Assembly (NCBI GenBank): GCA_002704825.1
Contig: PAIY01000108.1
Coordinates: 1 to 44,457, forward strand
Reading direction: 5' to 3'
Length of the DNA: 44,457 nt
From: Phycisphaeraceae bacterium
Lineage (GTDB): Bacteria; Planctomycetota; Phycisphaerae; Phycisphaerales; Phycisphaeraceae
A model generated the notes under the pieces. That model saw nothing but the letters and a program-made list of their open reading frames with translations, was not told the DNA's origin and made no database searches. The position numbers and the translations under genes are program-made. Below are positions 26,187 to 35,419 of the stretch, one piece after another (the first letter of the stretch is position 1; every line of letters starts with the position of its first letter).

Positions 26187-29100
26187 TCACCATCGTTTGA
26201 AATGATAAGGATTGAAGATCGGTTTAGCTGTGATGTAGGGGTAGTGATCCTCATCCACTTGCTCAATGACCAGCTGCCCATCAAGGAGTCCACCATCGAG
26301 TTGTTCGTCAATGACCTTGACAGTGATGGTGTTGGGTTGATCCCAATGAATCAGTTTTTCAGGCAGGATGTATTCGCGTTGCACACTCCAGTAGCTATCA
26401 ACATCTTTACCCGTTGCCCCAATCCGTTTGCCGTTGAAGTAGGTCACGTCCATGTCATCGATTATCCCAAGATGAAGCCGCAGGGGTTTACCCTTCATAC
26501 TGCTTGGGATGACGACACGACAGCGATACCAGGCAATACCATCGTAAGGTCGCTTGGCTTCCGGCGTACTGGGATTGGGTGTATCGATTCCCTGAGATTC
26601 CCAACTGGCGGACACACGCAGCTTTTGCCAATCCTGATCGTCGAAATCAGGTTTGGTGTAACCGAGTCTTCGTCCGTTGTTTTGCGGGTCAATCTTGAAT
26701 TGCCACTGTGATGGTAATTGAATCTGACGGGTTGAATTGGACATCGCATACTCAGCAATGCCCTTGAATCCTCCGCCGTTGCGATCAATCAGATTCGAGA
26801 GGATGCGCATGGTCTTGGTAGCGTTACGCGTCATCCGCTCCGGTGTTACCGAACGTTTGAGCCAATCCAGTGGGCTAATTGACATGAAGATGAACTGTCC
26901 GCTGCCCATCGTCATTGAGGAGACGATGGCAGGTTTGGTCCATGGCATGATCGCATCAGAGACGGGAACCGGATAACGATTCAGATCATCCTTGAAGTTA
27001 AAATCTGAAAGACTCAATCCATGCCCAAATGCATTGGTGTCAAGGATGCGAGCGCGGCATCGCCATGCCTTGGTTTGACGAATCTTTGGATCAAGCCAAG
27101 TTAAATCATTCAAGGCATCAGCACCAAGCAAAATCACCGTGCCCCCCTTTTGGGCAAAGGAACGCATTCCTTGTTGTTGCTGTGAATCAGGAGATTGCGT
27201 TGCCAGCCAGACTTGGATGTCATGTGCCAATTCAGTTGTATATTCAAGCCCCCACTGATCAATCAACTCTTGAAACTTGTTGTCGGCAGTGAGATAAACT
27301 GGCTTATGAACATTGACCTGTTTTGAGACTGCTTCACGCAATAGACGATCCATCAACAGGGTTGCAACAGGATCCAAACCATAACGTGACTCAACGAGCA
27401 ATTGGCAGAAGATGATTTGCCCACGTCCTTGTCTTACTGACAAAAGCAGGCTGTAATCCAAATCAAACGCGCATTGAATCCATGATTCAAAAGCGCCAGT
27501 CTGGGGCTTTTGGATGGCTGCACTTGCCAGGTTGTTCTGGTTGCCCCAAACCCATGGCAGGGATGGATACTTTGTGGGCGTAGTCACCTGTTTATCCGGG
27601 TATGGATCACGCAGGCCGGCTGGTCCACGCCAATGTGAGAGCTGCTCATCACTCAGATCGCGCAGCATGTCATTGGGCAAAGTCGGCAAAAAGGCACGTC
27701 GCACACCACGATCGAGCATCCGCAGATGAAAGACTGACAAATCACGCTGGGCAAAAACCAGCAAGTTCTGCCCTTGATTGATGGCCTCAAGAAATTCAAC
27801 CGGCAAAGCAGTCTCATTGGCAAGCGCGTCCTGGCCAAGCACCAACACACAATCAGAAGCAATGTCCATCCCCGGACGATAGGCTTGAACACGTTGCCCG
27901 GCTTTTTTGAGCATGGCCGTGGTTTTGCCAGCCGGATCAATCGCAAGAAACTGCTTGGATACAGGTGGTTTTGACTGCCTTGGATAAACTGTCACAGCGA
28001 GATCGAGCATGCAAATGGGTTGTGTCTCGACTTGATCCGCACGAAGTCGAAGCAGCATGCTGGTCGGATGTGACACGGTTGGCAAAGCAACTTCAAATGG
28101 TACAAATCCACGTTTGCCAGCATTGACGGACACATCAAGCGTCCCATGTGTCACGACGGTCTTGCTATTTGGATTGTAGAGTTCCCATTGAATCTGTTGC
28201 TCAAAGCGCATTGCTGAATCGTTGATGATGACCAACTGTTTTTGGAGTGCTTGATCTGAGAAGTAAGTATGCGTCTGATCTTCAAAGCCTAACTCGGCAG
28301 AGCCACCAATGTAAATCAATCTCTCGGACAACACGTTGGCATAGCCCTGCCCCACGTCAGTCAGATCACTGTGATCCAATGGCCAGTAGTCGGTCAATGG
28401 CTTGGCGCCCGGGGTGGTCAGATCATCGTAGACATAGCGCACACTTGGACCATGCCAGGGTTCGAACTGTTTACCAACCAGTTCTTTGAACACACCATGT
28501 GGGACAAATCCTGTTACGCCATAGGTTCGCCAGTTCTTGATCACGTGTTGACTGAACATCTGGCTAACCTGCCCGACCATGTCGTTGATATGCAGAGCAT
28601 GTCCCCAGAAGTACGAACTGTTGACGTTGTACTTGTCCGTCATGGCGGTTTTTTCATCCGTCGCATTGTCGGTAATAAGTTGCAGGTAATCATTGGACTG
28701 CAACTCATAGGCTTGCTCACCAAGGAACATGGCAGCGTATTCAGCTTCCAGTGGTTCGGTCCATCGGACATCGTTGTAGTTGCCCACGCGACCACGCAGA
28801 TAGTCGAGTACGATGCCAACGCCGTGTTCGACGGTCATCAGGGGTTTATTACCCGTCTTTGCCCATTTGGAAGGATAGTTGGCCAACTCTTCAGCAGGTG
28901 CCCAATTGGGGTAGAAGTTGGATGTCATCATCTGCCCGAAATTGCCGCCCGCATGATGGTAGATGATCCGTGTCTGATCCAATGATGCAACAAACTGCTC
29001 GGATGCGATGGCCTGCTGACGTTTGGTCCCCAGGTTCAACACCGTATCCGGCGGGACATAACCATCGGCCCATCCACCGGGAAACATATCCCAGGGATAA

Positions 29101-30536
29101 CCCAGCAAATTAAAATTCAAAGACCATGCGACAAGTGATGGGTGATTGCGATGCTTCGTGATCAATGCTGAAGTGTTGCGCTGCCAGATTTTCTGTTCCT
29201 GCGGACTGGACCAATCCACCGAATAGACCGGCAACACGGGCATGAGAACGAAAAGCCCTTGCTTGTCCGCCAATTCAAGTACCTGCTGATATTGTTGGGC
29301 GGCATGGCCACGCCGCCTAATGCCTTCTGAACCAAACTGGATGGTATTAAAACCGGCGTTGCGATACAGCTTGATTTTGCGAATTGTTCTGGCAGCAGAA
29401 GAAGAGACCAACGACTCATGCGGCGCGTGATGAAACGCACGAAAGTAAATTGGATTGCCGTTAAGCAAAATCTCTCGACCATCCACCCAAAGTTCCCGAA
29501 AGCCAAACGTAATGGGCAGAGATTCGACAAGCAGTTGATCATCTTGAGAAATACGAACTGTCGCAGAATACAAATACGGATTGGATTGGTTCCAGTAGGT
29601 TGGGTTATCCCATGTGTCGGACACCGTTATCGTTTGCGATCCCTTTGTCAGTGTATGTTGACCAGCAAACGTCTTGACGATCTTGCCAGTAGCATCACGG
29701 ATTTCGACTTGAAACCGACCTGACATTGGAGCTTGAGATACCAGATCGACATTAACAGTAATCTGCTTTTTTCGAACCGAGGTTTGTATAAACGTATCCT
29801 GAAGCTCGACAGATGACGGTTGATCACATACAAGGTACACATCGCCTGTCAGACCGCGAAGCTGCGCTTTTGATTTGACCTGCATGGTCTGCTCAGCACC
29901 GAGAAACAAATTGACATCACCTTCAGGAACAGCATTGACCGACACAAGCACTTCGTTGATCTGATCTTTGCGAATCAGATGTGTCACATCAAACTGCCTT
30001 GGTGCATCCCATTCATTGAGGTCACCGAGTAACTTGCCATTGAAATAGACCTGGGCATTCATGGTGACCCGGTCAATGAGTAGATGCGTCCTGGCAACAT
30101 CAACATCGGCAGGCCATTTGAATTGCTTTCGGTACCAGGCGTTGACAAAATTCGACATGGGTTTGCCATCCCATATATCTTTGCCTTGCCAGGAACCTTT
30201 ATCGAATTTTCCGCCTTGGATTGGAAACGCATCCGTGTGCATCCATGATGAAGGCACCAGGACATAACCCATGGATGATTCAGCTGGCAGTTGCGAGATC
30301 GGCTTCTCAAACAGTGAAATCTGCCAGACACCATTGAGACAATATCGCGTCTGCGTTGCCGAACACTGCGTGTAAACGGCATTCAAATCCGTTGCATACT
30401 GCGCAGCAAGATTCAAAGGCTTTGCTGACTCCAACGGCACTGCCTGCTGAGCCTGCAGCGAACCAACCATGAGCAGGAATGATGCAAAAAAAGTCAGCCA
30501 ACCGTGTTGATTCCCATGCGTGGGACACTTGAACAT
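26187..30536 (-). CDS. Large secreted GH2-like glycosidase with unusual acid/base site
   Basis: The 1449-residue chain starts with a signal peptide (FFASFLLMVGSLQAQQ). It then has a GH2 sugar-binding jelly roll (NAWYRKQFKWPADVDVARTH; about 60-240), an Ig-like domain, and a TIM barrel from about 350 (LLNGNPIYFRAFHHAPHESL). The nucleophile strand appears intact (PLMTVEHGVG). Where GH2 enzymes have 'WSlGNE', this one has AWSLNFNLLGY, so the acid/base Glu is missing. Residues about 850-1250 resemble a glutamine-amidotransferase-like fold (DCVLVLGQDALANE, GGTVILLGADAL), and about 1290-1440 form a second jelly roll (GIAWYRCRVVIPSSMKGKPL). Start: the ATG at 30536 is preferred over a TTG at 30569. 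First gene of a four-gene operon. Confidence 0.8.
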   Translation of the reverse strand: MFKCPTHGNQHGWLTFFASFLLMVGSLQAQQAVPLESAKPLNLAAQYATDLNAVYTQCSATQTRYCLNGVWQISLFEKPISQLPAESSMGYVLVPSSWMHTDAFPIQGGKFDKGSWQGKDIWDGKPMSNFVNAWYRKQFKWPADVDVARTHLLIDRVTMNAQVYFNGKLLGDLNEWDAPRQFDVTHLIRKDQINEVLVSVNAVPEGDVNLFLGAEQTMQVKSKAQLRGLTGDVYLVCDQPSSVELQDTFIQTSVRKKQITVNVDLVSQAPMSGRFQVEIRDATGKIVKTFAGQHTLTKGSQTITVSDTWDNPTYWNQSNPYLYSATVRISQDDQLLVESLPITFGFRELWVDGREILLNGNPIYFRAFHHAPHESLVSSSAARTIRKIKLYRNAGFNTIQFGSEGIRRRGHAAQQYQQVLELADKQGLFVLMPVLPVYSVDWSSPQEQKIWQRNTSALITKHRNHPSLVAWSLNFNLLGYPWDMFPGGWADGYVPPDTVLNLGTKRQQAIASEQFVASLDQTRIIYHHAGGNFGQMMTSNFYPNWAPAEELANYPSKWAKTGNKPLMTVEHGVGIVLDYLRGRVGNYNDVRWTEPLEAEYAAMFLGEQAYELQSNDYLQLITDNATDEKTAMTDKYNVNSSYFWGHALHINDMVGQVSQMFSQHVIKNWRTYGVTGFVPHGVFKELVGKQFEPWHGPSVRYVYDDLTTPGAKPLTDYWPLDHSDLTDVGQGYANVLSERLIYIGGSAELGFEDQTHTYFSDQALQKQLVIINDSAMRFEQQIQWELYNPNSKTVVTHGTLDVSVNAGKRGFVPFEVALPTVSHPTSMLLRLRADQVETQPICMLDLAVTVYPRQSKPPVSKQFLAIDPAGKTTAMLKKAGQRVQAYRPGMDIASDCVLVLGQDALANETALPVEFLEAINQGQNLLVFAQRDLSVFHLRMLDRGVRRAFLPTLPNDMLRDLSDEQLSHWRGPAGLRDPYPDKQVTTPTKYPSLPWVWGNQNNLASAAIQKPQTGAFESWIQCAFDLDYSLLLSVRQGRGQIIFCQLLVESRYGLDPVATLLMDRLLREAVSKQVNVHKPVYLTADNKFQELIDQWGLEYTTELAHDIQVWLATQSPDSQQQQGMRSFAQKGGTVILLGADALNDLTWLDPKIRQTKAWRCRARILDTNAFGHGLSLSDFNFKDDLNRYPVPVSDAIMPWTKPAIVSSMTMGSGQFIFMSISPLDWLKRSVTPERMTRNATKTMRILSNLIDRNGGGFKGIAEYAMSNSTRQIQLPSQWQFKIDPQNNGRRLGYTKPDFDDQDWQKLRVSASWESQGIDTPNPSTPEAKRPYDGIAWYRCRVVIPSSMKGKPLRLHLGIIDDMDVTYFNGKRIGATGKDVDSYWSVQREYILPEKLIHWDQPNTITVKVIDEQLDGGLLDGQLVIEQVDEDHYPYITAKPIFNPYHFKRW

Positions 30537-30615
30537 ATCACTATCCAGATTACGAAAAAACAATATCAATCAGCTTTCAACGTACTCAGCGTTCCCATGA
30601 ACATTGGCAACGTTT

Positions 30616-30654
30616 AAAAAACAGGGAACGGCACCACGAATCGATACCGTCCCC
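30616..30654 (-). terminator. Rho-independent terminator after the LamG gene
   Basis: Reading the minus strand, GGGGACGG (30654-30647) pairs with CCGTTCCC (30631-30624), an 8-bp stem with one G-T pair and a 15-base loop, followed by TGTTTTTT. It lies 20 bp past the LamG stop codon and separates that transcript from the GH2-like operon downstream. Confidence 0.65.
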
Positions 30655-30674
30655 GAATCATTAATCTATTTCAA

Positions 30675-31403
30675 TCATTGAGGAACATATGCGTGCAGTT
30701 GCTTGATCCCATCTGCATCCAACGGTTTATTGTAGATACGCAATTCATCAATGGCACCATCAAGTACAGCATCAGGTGTGTAATCGCAGCCGATCATAAA
30801 ATACTTCAGTTCTGCCAAAGGCATTTCCAATGTCGCGTCGGACGCCACGCCGTAGCTGATCTCCTGGCCATCGACATACACCTTGACCTGTCCATCCGTG
30901 AAGGTGACTGCCAGGTGATACCACTGATCGGCTTTGTAGCTAATGCCGTTGGGGCTGCGAACCGTTGTCTGTTCTTTCTCAGCACTCCATAGCCAGACAC
31001 GTAACTGTGAATAGGCAGTAGTCTGGATGTAGATCGAATTGCGATTCCAATCATCAGCCCAGCCTTTGAAGAACAGTTTCATGCCGCTGTTCCAGGGCTT
31101 ATTGCTCTTGATCCACATGGCCACGGTACCCTGAGCAAACTGGAAGTTCGCACCACCGCGGTAACGCAGATGCGCCTTATCCTTGACCAGAACAGCTTTA
31201 CCAAATTTCCCATCCACAAAACTAACGTCCCTGGCTTTGACAGGATCAGGATCGCCCTTGGCCTCAGTCGCAGCGGCAGATCCATCCATGGGAGCATAGA
31301 AAATCAAACCGTCTTTCACAGCTTCGCTACCATAGGTCGTTGCCAACATACATAGACAAACCAGGCAAGCCAGGGTGTACGTAAATGACTTGATACTCGA
31401 CAT
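30675..31403 (-). CDS. Secreted LamG/concanavalin A-like lectin domain protein
   Basis: The 242-residue protein has a signal peptide (about 1-25, FTYTLACLVCLCMLATTYGS) and then one LamG-type jelly roll. Landmarks are GLIFYAPMDGSAAATEAKGD, GTVAMWIKSN, QWYHLAVTFTDGQVKVYVDG and the closing AIDELRIYNKPLDADGIKQL, the standard LamG_3-type ending. No catalytic domain is attached, so it is probably a stand-alone carbohydrate- or surface-binding protein. The ATG at 31403 (after AAAGG) is chosen over an upstream ATG at 31520 that lies inside the pseudopilin gene. It follows the pseudopilin gene by 28 bp and ends at a terminator. Confidence 0.82.
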   Translation of the reverse strand: MSSIKSFTYTLACLVCLCMLATTYGSEAVKDGLIFYAPMDGSAAATEAKGDPDPVKARDVSFVDGKFGKAVLVKDKAHLRYRGGANFQFAQGTVAMWIKSNKPWNSGMKLFFKGWADDWNRNSIYIQTTAYSQLRVWLWSAEKEQTTVRSPNGISYKADQWYHLAVTFTDGQVKVYVDGQEISYGVASDATLEMPLAELKYFMIGCDYTPDAVLDGAIDELRIYNKPLDADGIKQLHAYVPQ

Positions 31404-31431
31404 GACAAAAAAACCTTTCAAATAGAGTGGT

Positions 31432-32163
31432 TCACCACCACTGCCAGTACTTCTTGATATCTTCCGGATCATATGTTCCATTGATATTTCCAGAGATATT
31501 CTTGACGTGATAATCAACATAGAGATAACCGCCTGATCCCTTACCCCCTTGATGAGTCAGACGGTAATTACCAACTTCATTGGCACCGTACACCGGCATG
31601 GAGGACGTGCTGGTCCCCACAGCAACGGTGCTTCGATTCCCGTTAAGTTCACCAATCAGAAAATAGTTTGACGGCTGGACACACTGCAGCGGCTGATAGT
31701 TCCATTTGGAACTGGACACCTTTGGGTTGTATCCATAATGCTGATAGGGAAAGCCACCACCATAGATCACTTCCGCTGTGGGGCACCAGTACCAACCTCG
31801 CATACTGGTTTGGGCGAGCTTAATCTCATTGGAATTGATTTGCAGATGCTTGAACAAGCGGCGATACCAAAGCTGGTTTTCAATGATGTTTCCAGACCCG
31901 TCATACACCGCATTCATCGGCCAGGTCTTATAGTCCGCATCATATGATCCCATCCCCGTACCAATCTGGCGCAAGCTTGACAGACAGGTTGCCGTCTGCG
32001 CCGATTTACGTGCCTTCGCCAACGCGGGGGTCAGGATTGCGATCAACAGCGAAACAATGCTGATCACAACCAGGAGTTCAATAAGCGTAAAGCCAACACC
32101 CGTTCCGGGTCGGCTTTTGCGACCTTTACTATTTAATTGTTGAGTAGTCATTTTAAAATCCAT
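31432..32163 (-). CDS. Type II secretion/type IV pilin-like pseudopilin (first copy)
   Basis: The 243-residue protein has a short basic leader and the prepilin motif GVGFTLIELLVVISIVSLLI, with cleavage expected after Gly and Glu at mature position 5. A LTPALAKARKSAQTATCLSSLRQIG segment follows, as in the GspG-like pseudopilins that are multiplied in planctomycetes. The C-terminal globular domain ends RLTHQGGKGSGGYLYVDYH, a degenerate form of the family's 'RH..g.n..f.DGHv'. The start at 32163 has AGGAAGGA upstream. The gene sits between a LacI regulator and a secreted lectin, with no other secretion genes in the window, so it is probably a cargo-specific or surface-exposed pilin subunit; that role is inferred. 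Confidence 0.88.
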   Translation of the reverse strand: MDFKMTTQQLNSKGRKSRPGTGVGFTLIELLVVISIVSLLIAILTPALAKARKSAQTATCLSSLRQIGTGMGSYDADYKTWPMNAVYDGSGNIIENQLWYRRLFKHLQINSNEIKLAQTSMRGWYWCPTAEVIYGGGFPYQHYGYNPKVSSSKWNYQPLQCVQPSNYFLIGELNGNRSTVAVGTSTSSMPVYGANEVGNYRLTHQGGKGSGGYLYVDYHVKNISGNINGTYDPEDIKKYWQWW

Positions 32164-32201
32164 CGACTTATCCTTCCTGAACGATATGCATATACGTGGA
32201 T

Positions 32202-32248
32202 TGATTACCGTACTACTCGTGAACATATTAATATTGCTGATTACGGTA
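32202..32248. promoter_or_regulatory. Direct repeat TGATTACSGTA in lacI-pseudopilin gap
   Basis: Within the 85-bp gap, TGATTACCGTA (32202-32212) recurs as TGATTACGGTA (32238-32248), 36 bp apart. Position upstream of the pseudopilin gene makes these candidate operator sites for the neighbouring LacI protein. ATATGCATAT at 32184-32193 is a further 10-bp palindrome. I see no well-matched promoter boxes here. Confidence 0.35.
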
Positions 32249-33292
32249 TTATCTGACAGGTTGATAGTCAGGCCCCCAGGCCGTACATCCTCCAAGGAAC
32301 CATTGGCCGGAGATCATGCGCGATGGTGCAGGACGCCCCGCCCGCTGCACACCACTTCCGGGAAGTGACTGAAGCAGCATCTGCGCTGCCTGATAGCCCA
32401 ACTCATAACGATCAAACGACACACGGCTTAAACTCGGCCAGTGCGATTGCGTCGTTTGCGAATCATCACAACATATCAAGCCGTAGTCATACCCGGGCGA
32501 CATCCCTAAAGTCTGCCCTGCCGCGACAATCCGACGTGCGTGGTAAACGTCATATGCCAGCACGACGGTTTGGCGATTCAATGAGTCAAGCAACGCAAAA
32601 GCCTGATCTCCGACGGCCTCAGCTCCATTGCAATGCGTCACCGTACAACCATGCTGCTGGGCGACTTCCTTCACCCCCGCCCAACGTTGTATATCAGAAT
32701 AGTGACCTGAATCCAGACGCTCGCCAGTCCAGACCATTTTCTTGTAACCCAGATTCACAGCAGCTTTGGCAGCAAGCATGCCTGCTTCTTTTTCATCTCG
32801 TCGAATGCAGTTTTCCGGAAGCCAGATATTGCTGTCCGCCCAGATCACATGTTCAAAGTGATCCGACAAACGCTTCTCGACCCAGTCCGGCAAATAGCTC
32901 AGAGCCACCACGCCATCAAGCAGGTTCTCACGCATTGCACGCGACTGAGCCATGCGCTCAGATTCAAGATCCATCACACGGATAATCGAGAGTACATACC
33001 CCTGCTCAAGCAACCCTTCATTCAAACCAAGTATGGACTCAAACGCCAACTGGTGACAAAGGGGATGATACCTGTCATTACGAATCACCACACCAATTTG
33101 CAACGTCCGGCCTGAACGAATCGCCCTGGCTGCAGCGTCGGGGCGATAACCCAACTCATCAGCGATCTGCAAAATGCGCTTGGCTCGTTCAATGGCGTCA
33201 CGCCGCTTTGAGACACCTCGGCCACTGAGCACATTCGAAACCGTCTGTGCCGAGACACCGGCTTTCTTGGCAATTAATTGCAGGGTTGACAT
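32249..33292 (-). CDS. LacI-family transcriptional regulator (first copy)
   Basis: The 347-residue protein has the LacI helix-turn-helix at its N-terminus, LIAKKAGVSAQTVSNVLSG, followed by the hinge region LGYRPDAAARAIRSGRTLQI. A periplasmic-binding-like effector domain follows (IGVVIRNDRYHP to RMISGQWFLGG). Such proteins repress sugar genes until a sugar ligand binds. The start at 33292 has AAAGGAG at ideal distance and lies behind a strong promoter. It is divergent from the heparinase-like gene and upstream of the pseudopilin-lectin pair, and probably controls both; inverted repeats in the divergent region support self-regulation. Confidence 0.92.
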   Translation of the reverse strand: MSTLQLIAKKAGVSAQTVSNVLSGRGVSKRRDAIERAKRILQIADELGYRPDAAARAIRSGRTLQIGVVIRNDRYHPLCHQLAFESILGLNEGLLEQGYVLSIIRVMDLESERMAQSRAMRENLLDGVVALSYLPDWVEKRLSDHFEHVIWADSNIWLPENCIRRDEKEAGMLAAKAAVNLGYKKMVWTGERLDSGHYSDIQRWAGVKEVAQQHGCTVTHCNGAEAVGDQAFALLDSLNRQTVVLAYDVYHARRIVAAGQTLGMSPGYDYGLICCDDSQTTQSHWPSLSRVSFDRYELGYQAAQMLLQSLPGSGVQRAGRPAPSRMISGQWFLGGCTAWGPDYQPVR

Positions 33293-33320
33293 CCACGCTC
33301 CTTTTTTTGATCGTTAAAAG

Positions 33321-33349
33321 ATAATATTCAAAACAATTGCCAGTGTCAA
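33321..33349 (-). promoter_or_regulatory. Sigma70-type promoter of lacI (first copy)
   Basis: On the minus strand TTGACA (33349-33344), a 17-bp spacer and TATTAT (33326-33321) form a near-consensus promoter about 30 bp before the lacI ATG at 33292. It overlaps the opposing promoter, sharing the -35 region. Confidence 0.7.
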
Positions 33350-33365
33350 CGTTTTTTGCTATATT
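33337..33365 (+). promoter_or_regulatory. Sigma70-type promoter of the heparinase-nitrilase operon
   Basis: TTGCCA (33337-33342), a 17-bp spacer and TATATT (33360-33365) lie 35 bp before the ATG at 33400. The -35 boxes of this and the lacI promoter overlap, so the two cannot easily be occupied by polymerase at the same time. Confidence 0.6.
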
Positions 33366-33399
33366 TTAATCAATCTTTTAAATTTGATGGTTAAATATT

Positions 33400-35415
33400 A
33401 TGTTCCCTATTTCACTCATTTCTGATGCAAGGCTAGACGGATTAAAAACCTGGCGACAAGCACGATTGTTCGACCGTGACAAGCCTTTGCCAAGGGAACT
33501 CGACGACGTGCGTTCAGCATCGATCCATGCGCTATTCAAGCAGGCTGGGCTGGACAGCCGGATTTGGGAACAGCGCACGGCAATACTGACTAAGCATGCT
33601 TCGGATACATGCTCCAGAATTCTGGCCGCAGCAGACCGTGCAAGGTCGCACCAGCTTCTGCTGCTGGGCGACACCTCATTGCCGCATGGTCACAACATCG
33701 ACTGGCATCGTGATGCGCTCAGTGGTTATCGCTGGCCGGATGCGATGGACTACATTCAAGCCGGACGCAAAGCCTTTGATGAAATTGTCAATCCCAACAG
33801 CGATCGAGAAATCAAATACCCATGGGACCTGTCCAATCTCATGTGGTTGCCGACACTGGGTCTGGCGAGTCAGCTTGCTCCAGCACGTGAGGATGCCCAC
33901 GAGCTCATTGATGTGATCACGGACTGGCACAAATCCAATCCCTGGCCGATGGGTGTGAACTGGTTCTGTGCCATGAATGTGGCCATGCGCGCGATCAACA
34001 TCATGGTTGGGATAAGTCTGACGATCAACGCATGGAAGACAAGCCAACTCAAACCAGTCATCCGCCTGCTCTTCCAACACGGCCGCTTCATTGCAGCACA
34101 TCTGGAAGTGGATGACAACGGCTTTCGCAACAATCACTACCTGACCAACCTGGTCGGTTTATTGGGACTTGGATTGATGTTTCGCCATTTGCCTGAAGGC
34201 GAGCAATGGCTTGAGTTCGCCAGAAAAGAGTTGATCTACGAAGTCGACGAACAATGGCTTGACGATGGCGTGTGCTTTGAGAATGCTACCAACTACCATC
34301 GCCTGTCCACGGAGATGATGCTCTGGGCCTACCAGCAAGCCAAACAGGCTGATATGCCACTACCCGATCTTGTCAAAACAAAACTTGGCAAAGCGATCGC
34401 GTTCACTGATGACATCACCCAGAACAACGGACACGTGCCACTCTTTGGCGACAACGATAACGGTCGCTTGATCCAGTTTACAACGTTCGAGCAAAGCGAT
34501 GTACGGGATCACCGTGCCCTCGTTGCCGTGGGTCGATGTGTTCTGGATGAACCTGCTATCCCAGCATGTACATCCGACTATGCAGCAGAAGCCATCATCT
34601 GGACGGGAAAGATTCCTGAATCTCAGGGAACAGATCACAATCCAAGCCGTTTGATTCGCTACCCACATGCTGGGTACTACGGCATCAAAACCAACCAACT
34701 GAATCTGCTGCTACGCAATGCACAACTGCATCCAGCTGAACGCGGCGGCCACGCTCATTGCGATGCGCTGGCTTACACAGTGAACTGGCAAGGCCATGAC
34801 CTGTTTGTCGACGCGGGTACTTACCGCTATTCCAGCGATTTTAAGATGCGAAATCTGTTTCGCAGTATTCAGATGCACAACACCATTCAAATCAACGACT
34901 GCCCCATGCATCAATATGATGCTGAAAGTTTTGAAGGCTTATGGACGGTCACCGATCAAGCCCAAGCCCAAACGCTTGACTGCTCGATGACAGATCACGC
35001 ATGGCAGTATGCAGGACATTACACACAAACAACCCAAACCCAACAGTGGCAAGTCTCCCGGTCATTGTCATATGCATTGAGCAGCAACCTACTCTCCATT
35101 GCGGATCGGGTCGAGAGTCTTTCAAGCCGCCCCCCTGCTGCTGATGATGATGACAAAGCCTACGCACGCTATCTGCTGGCACCGGAGATCACGGTTCAAA
35201 GATCCACGCAAAATCGACTTGTATTTCAAATTGGCAAGCAACCGCTGGCAGAAATGATCATCAACACCCCCATTGCTGGACTGCGCGTCCAGCCGCAATG
35301 GTATGCACCGGCCTATGGCAGCATCGTCCAGACCGCGCAAGTCCAGATTGCATGGTCGCCCAAACAACAAAAACAACTTGACTATCAAATCCAATTTCTC
35401 GATGTAAAGGCCTGA
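33400..35415 (+). CDS. Heparinase II/III-family polysaccharide lyase-like protein
   Basis: The 671-residue protein has an N-terminal (alpha/alpha) toroid (about 1-350): DIDWHRDALSGYRWP-type entry as HNIDWHRDALSGYRWPDAMD, KYPWDLSNLMWLPTLGLA, GFRNNHYLTNLVGLLGLGLM and VCFENATNYHRLSTEMMLW. The C-terminal beta-sheet domain carries GDNDNGRL, HAGYYGIKTNQLNLLLR, GGHAHCDALAYTVNWQGHD, LFVDAGTYRYSSD and RSIQMHNTIQIN. These His/Tyr-rich stretches match the PL12/15/17-like heparinase II/III fold, which cleaves uronic-acid polysaccharides by beta-elimination. No signal peptide is evident, so it may act on imported oligosaccharides. The nitrilase gene follows 4 bp later. Confidence 0.88.
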   Translation: MFPISLISDARLDGLKTWRQARLFDRDKPLPRELDDVRSASIHALFKQAGLDSRIWEQRTAILTKHASDTCSRILAAADRARSHQLLLLGDTSLPHGHNIDWHRDALSGYRWPDAMDYIQAGRKAFDEIVNPNSDREIKYPWDLSNLMWLPTLGLASQLAPAREDAHELIDVITDWHKSNPWPMGVNWFCAMNVAMRAINIMVGISLTINAWKTSQLKPVIRLLFQHGRFIAAHLEVDDNGFRNNHYLTNLVGLLGLGLMFRHLPEGEQWLEFARKELIYEVDEQWLDDGVCFENATNYHRLSTEMMLWAYQQAKQADMPLPDLVKTKLGKAIAFTDDITQNNGHVPLFGDNDNGRLIQFTTFEQSDVRDHRALVAVGRCVLDEPAIPACTSDYAAEAIIWTGKIPESQGTDHNPSRLIRYPHAGYYGIKTNQLNLLLRNAQLHPAERGGHAHCDALAYTVNWQGHDLFVDAGTYRYSSDFKMRNLFRSIQMHNTIQINDCPMHQYDAESFEGLWTVTDQAQAQTLDCSMTDHAWQYAGHYTQTTQTQQWQVSRSLSYALSSNLLSIADRVESLSSRPPAADDDDKAYARYLLAPEITVQRSTQNRLVFQIGKQPLAEMIINTPIAGLRVQPQWYAPAYGSIVQTAQVQIAWSPKQQKQLDYQIQFLDVKA

Positions 35416-35419
35416 ACTC

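Larger units (their letters stand above)
33314..33381. promoter_or_regulatory. Inverted repeat TTAAAAGAT / ATCTTTTAA spanning divergent promoters
   Basis: TTAAAAGAT (33314-33322) overlaps the lacI -10 box and ATCTTTTAA (33373-33381) lies just past the -10 box of the heparinase promoter. The 9-bp halves are perfect inverse copies 50 bp apart. Placement at both promoters fits operator half-sites for the LacI protein, perhaps with looping, but AT-rich DNA makes chance matches possible. Confidence 0.35.
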
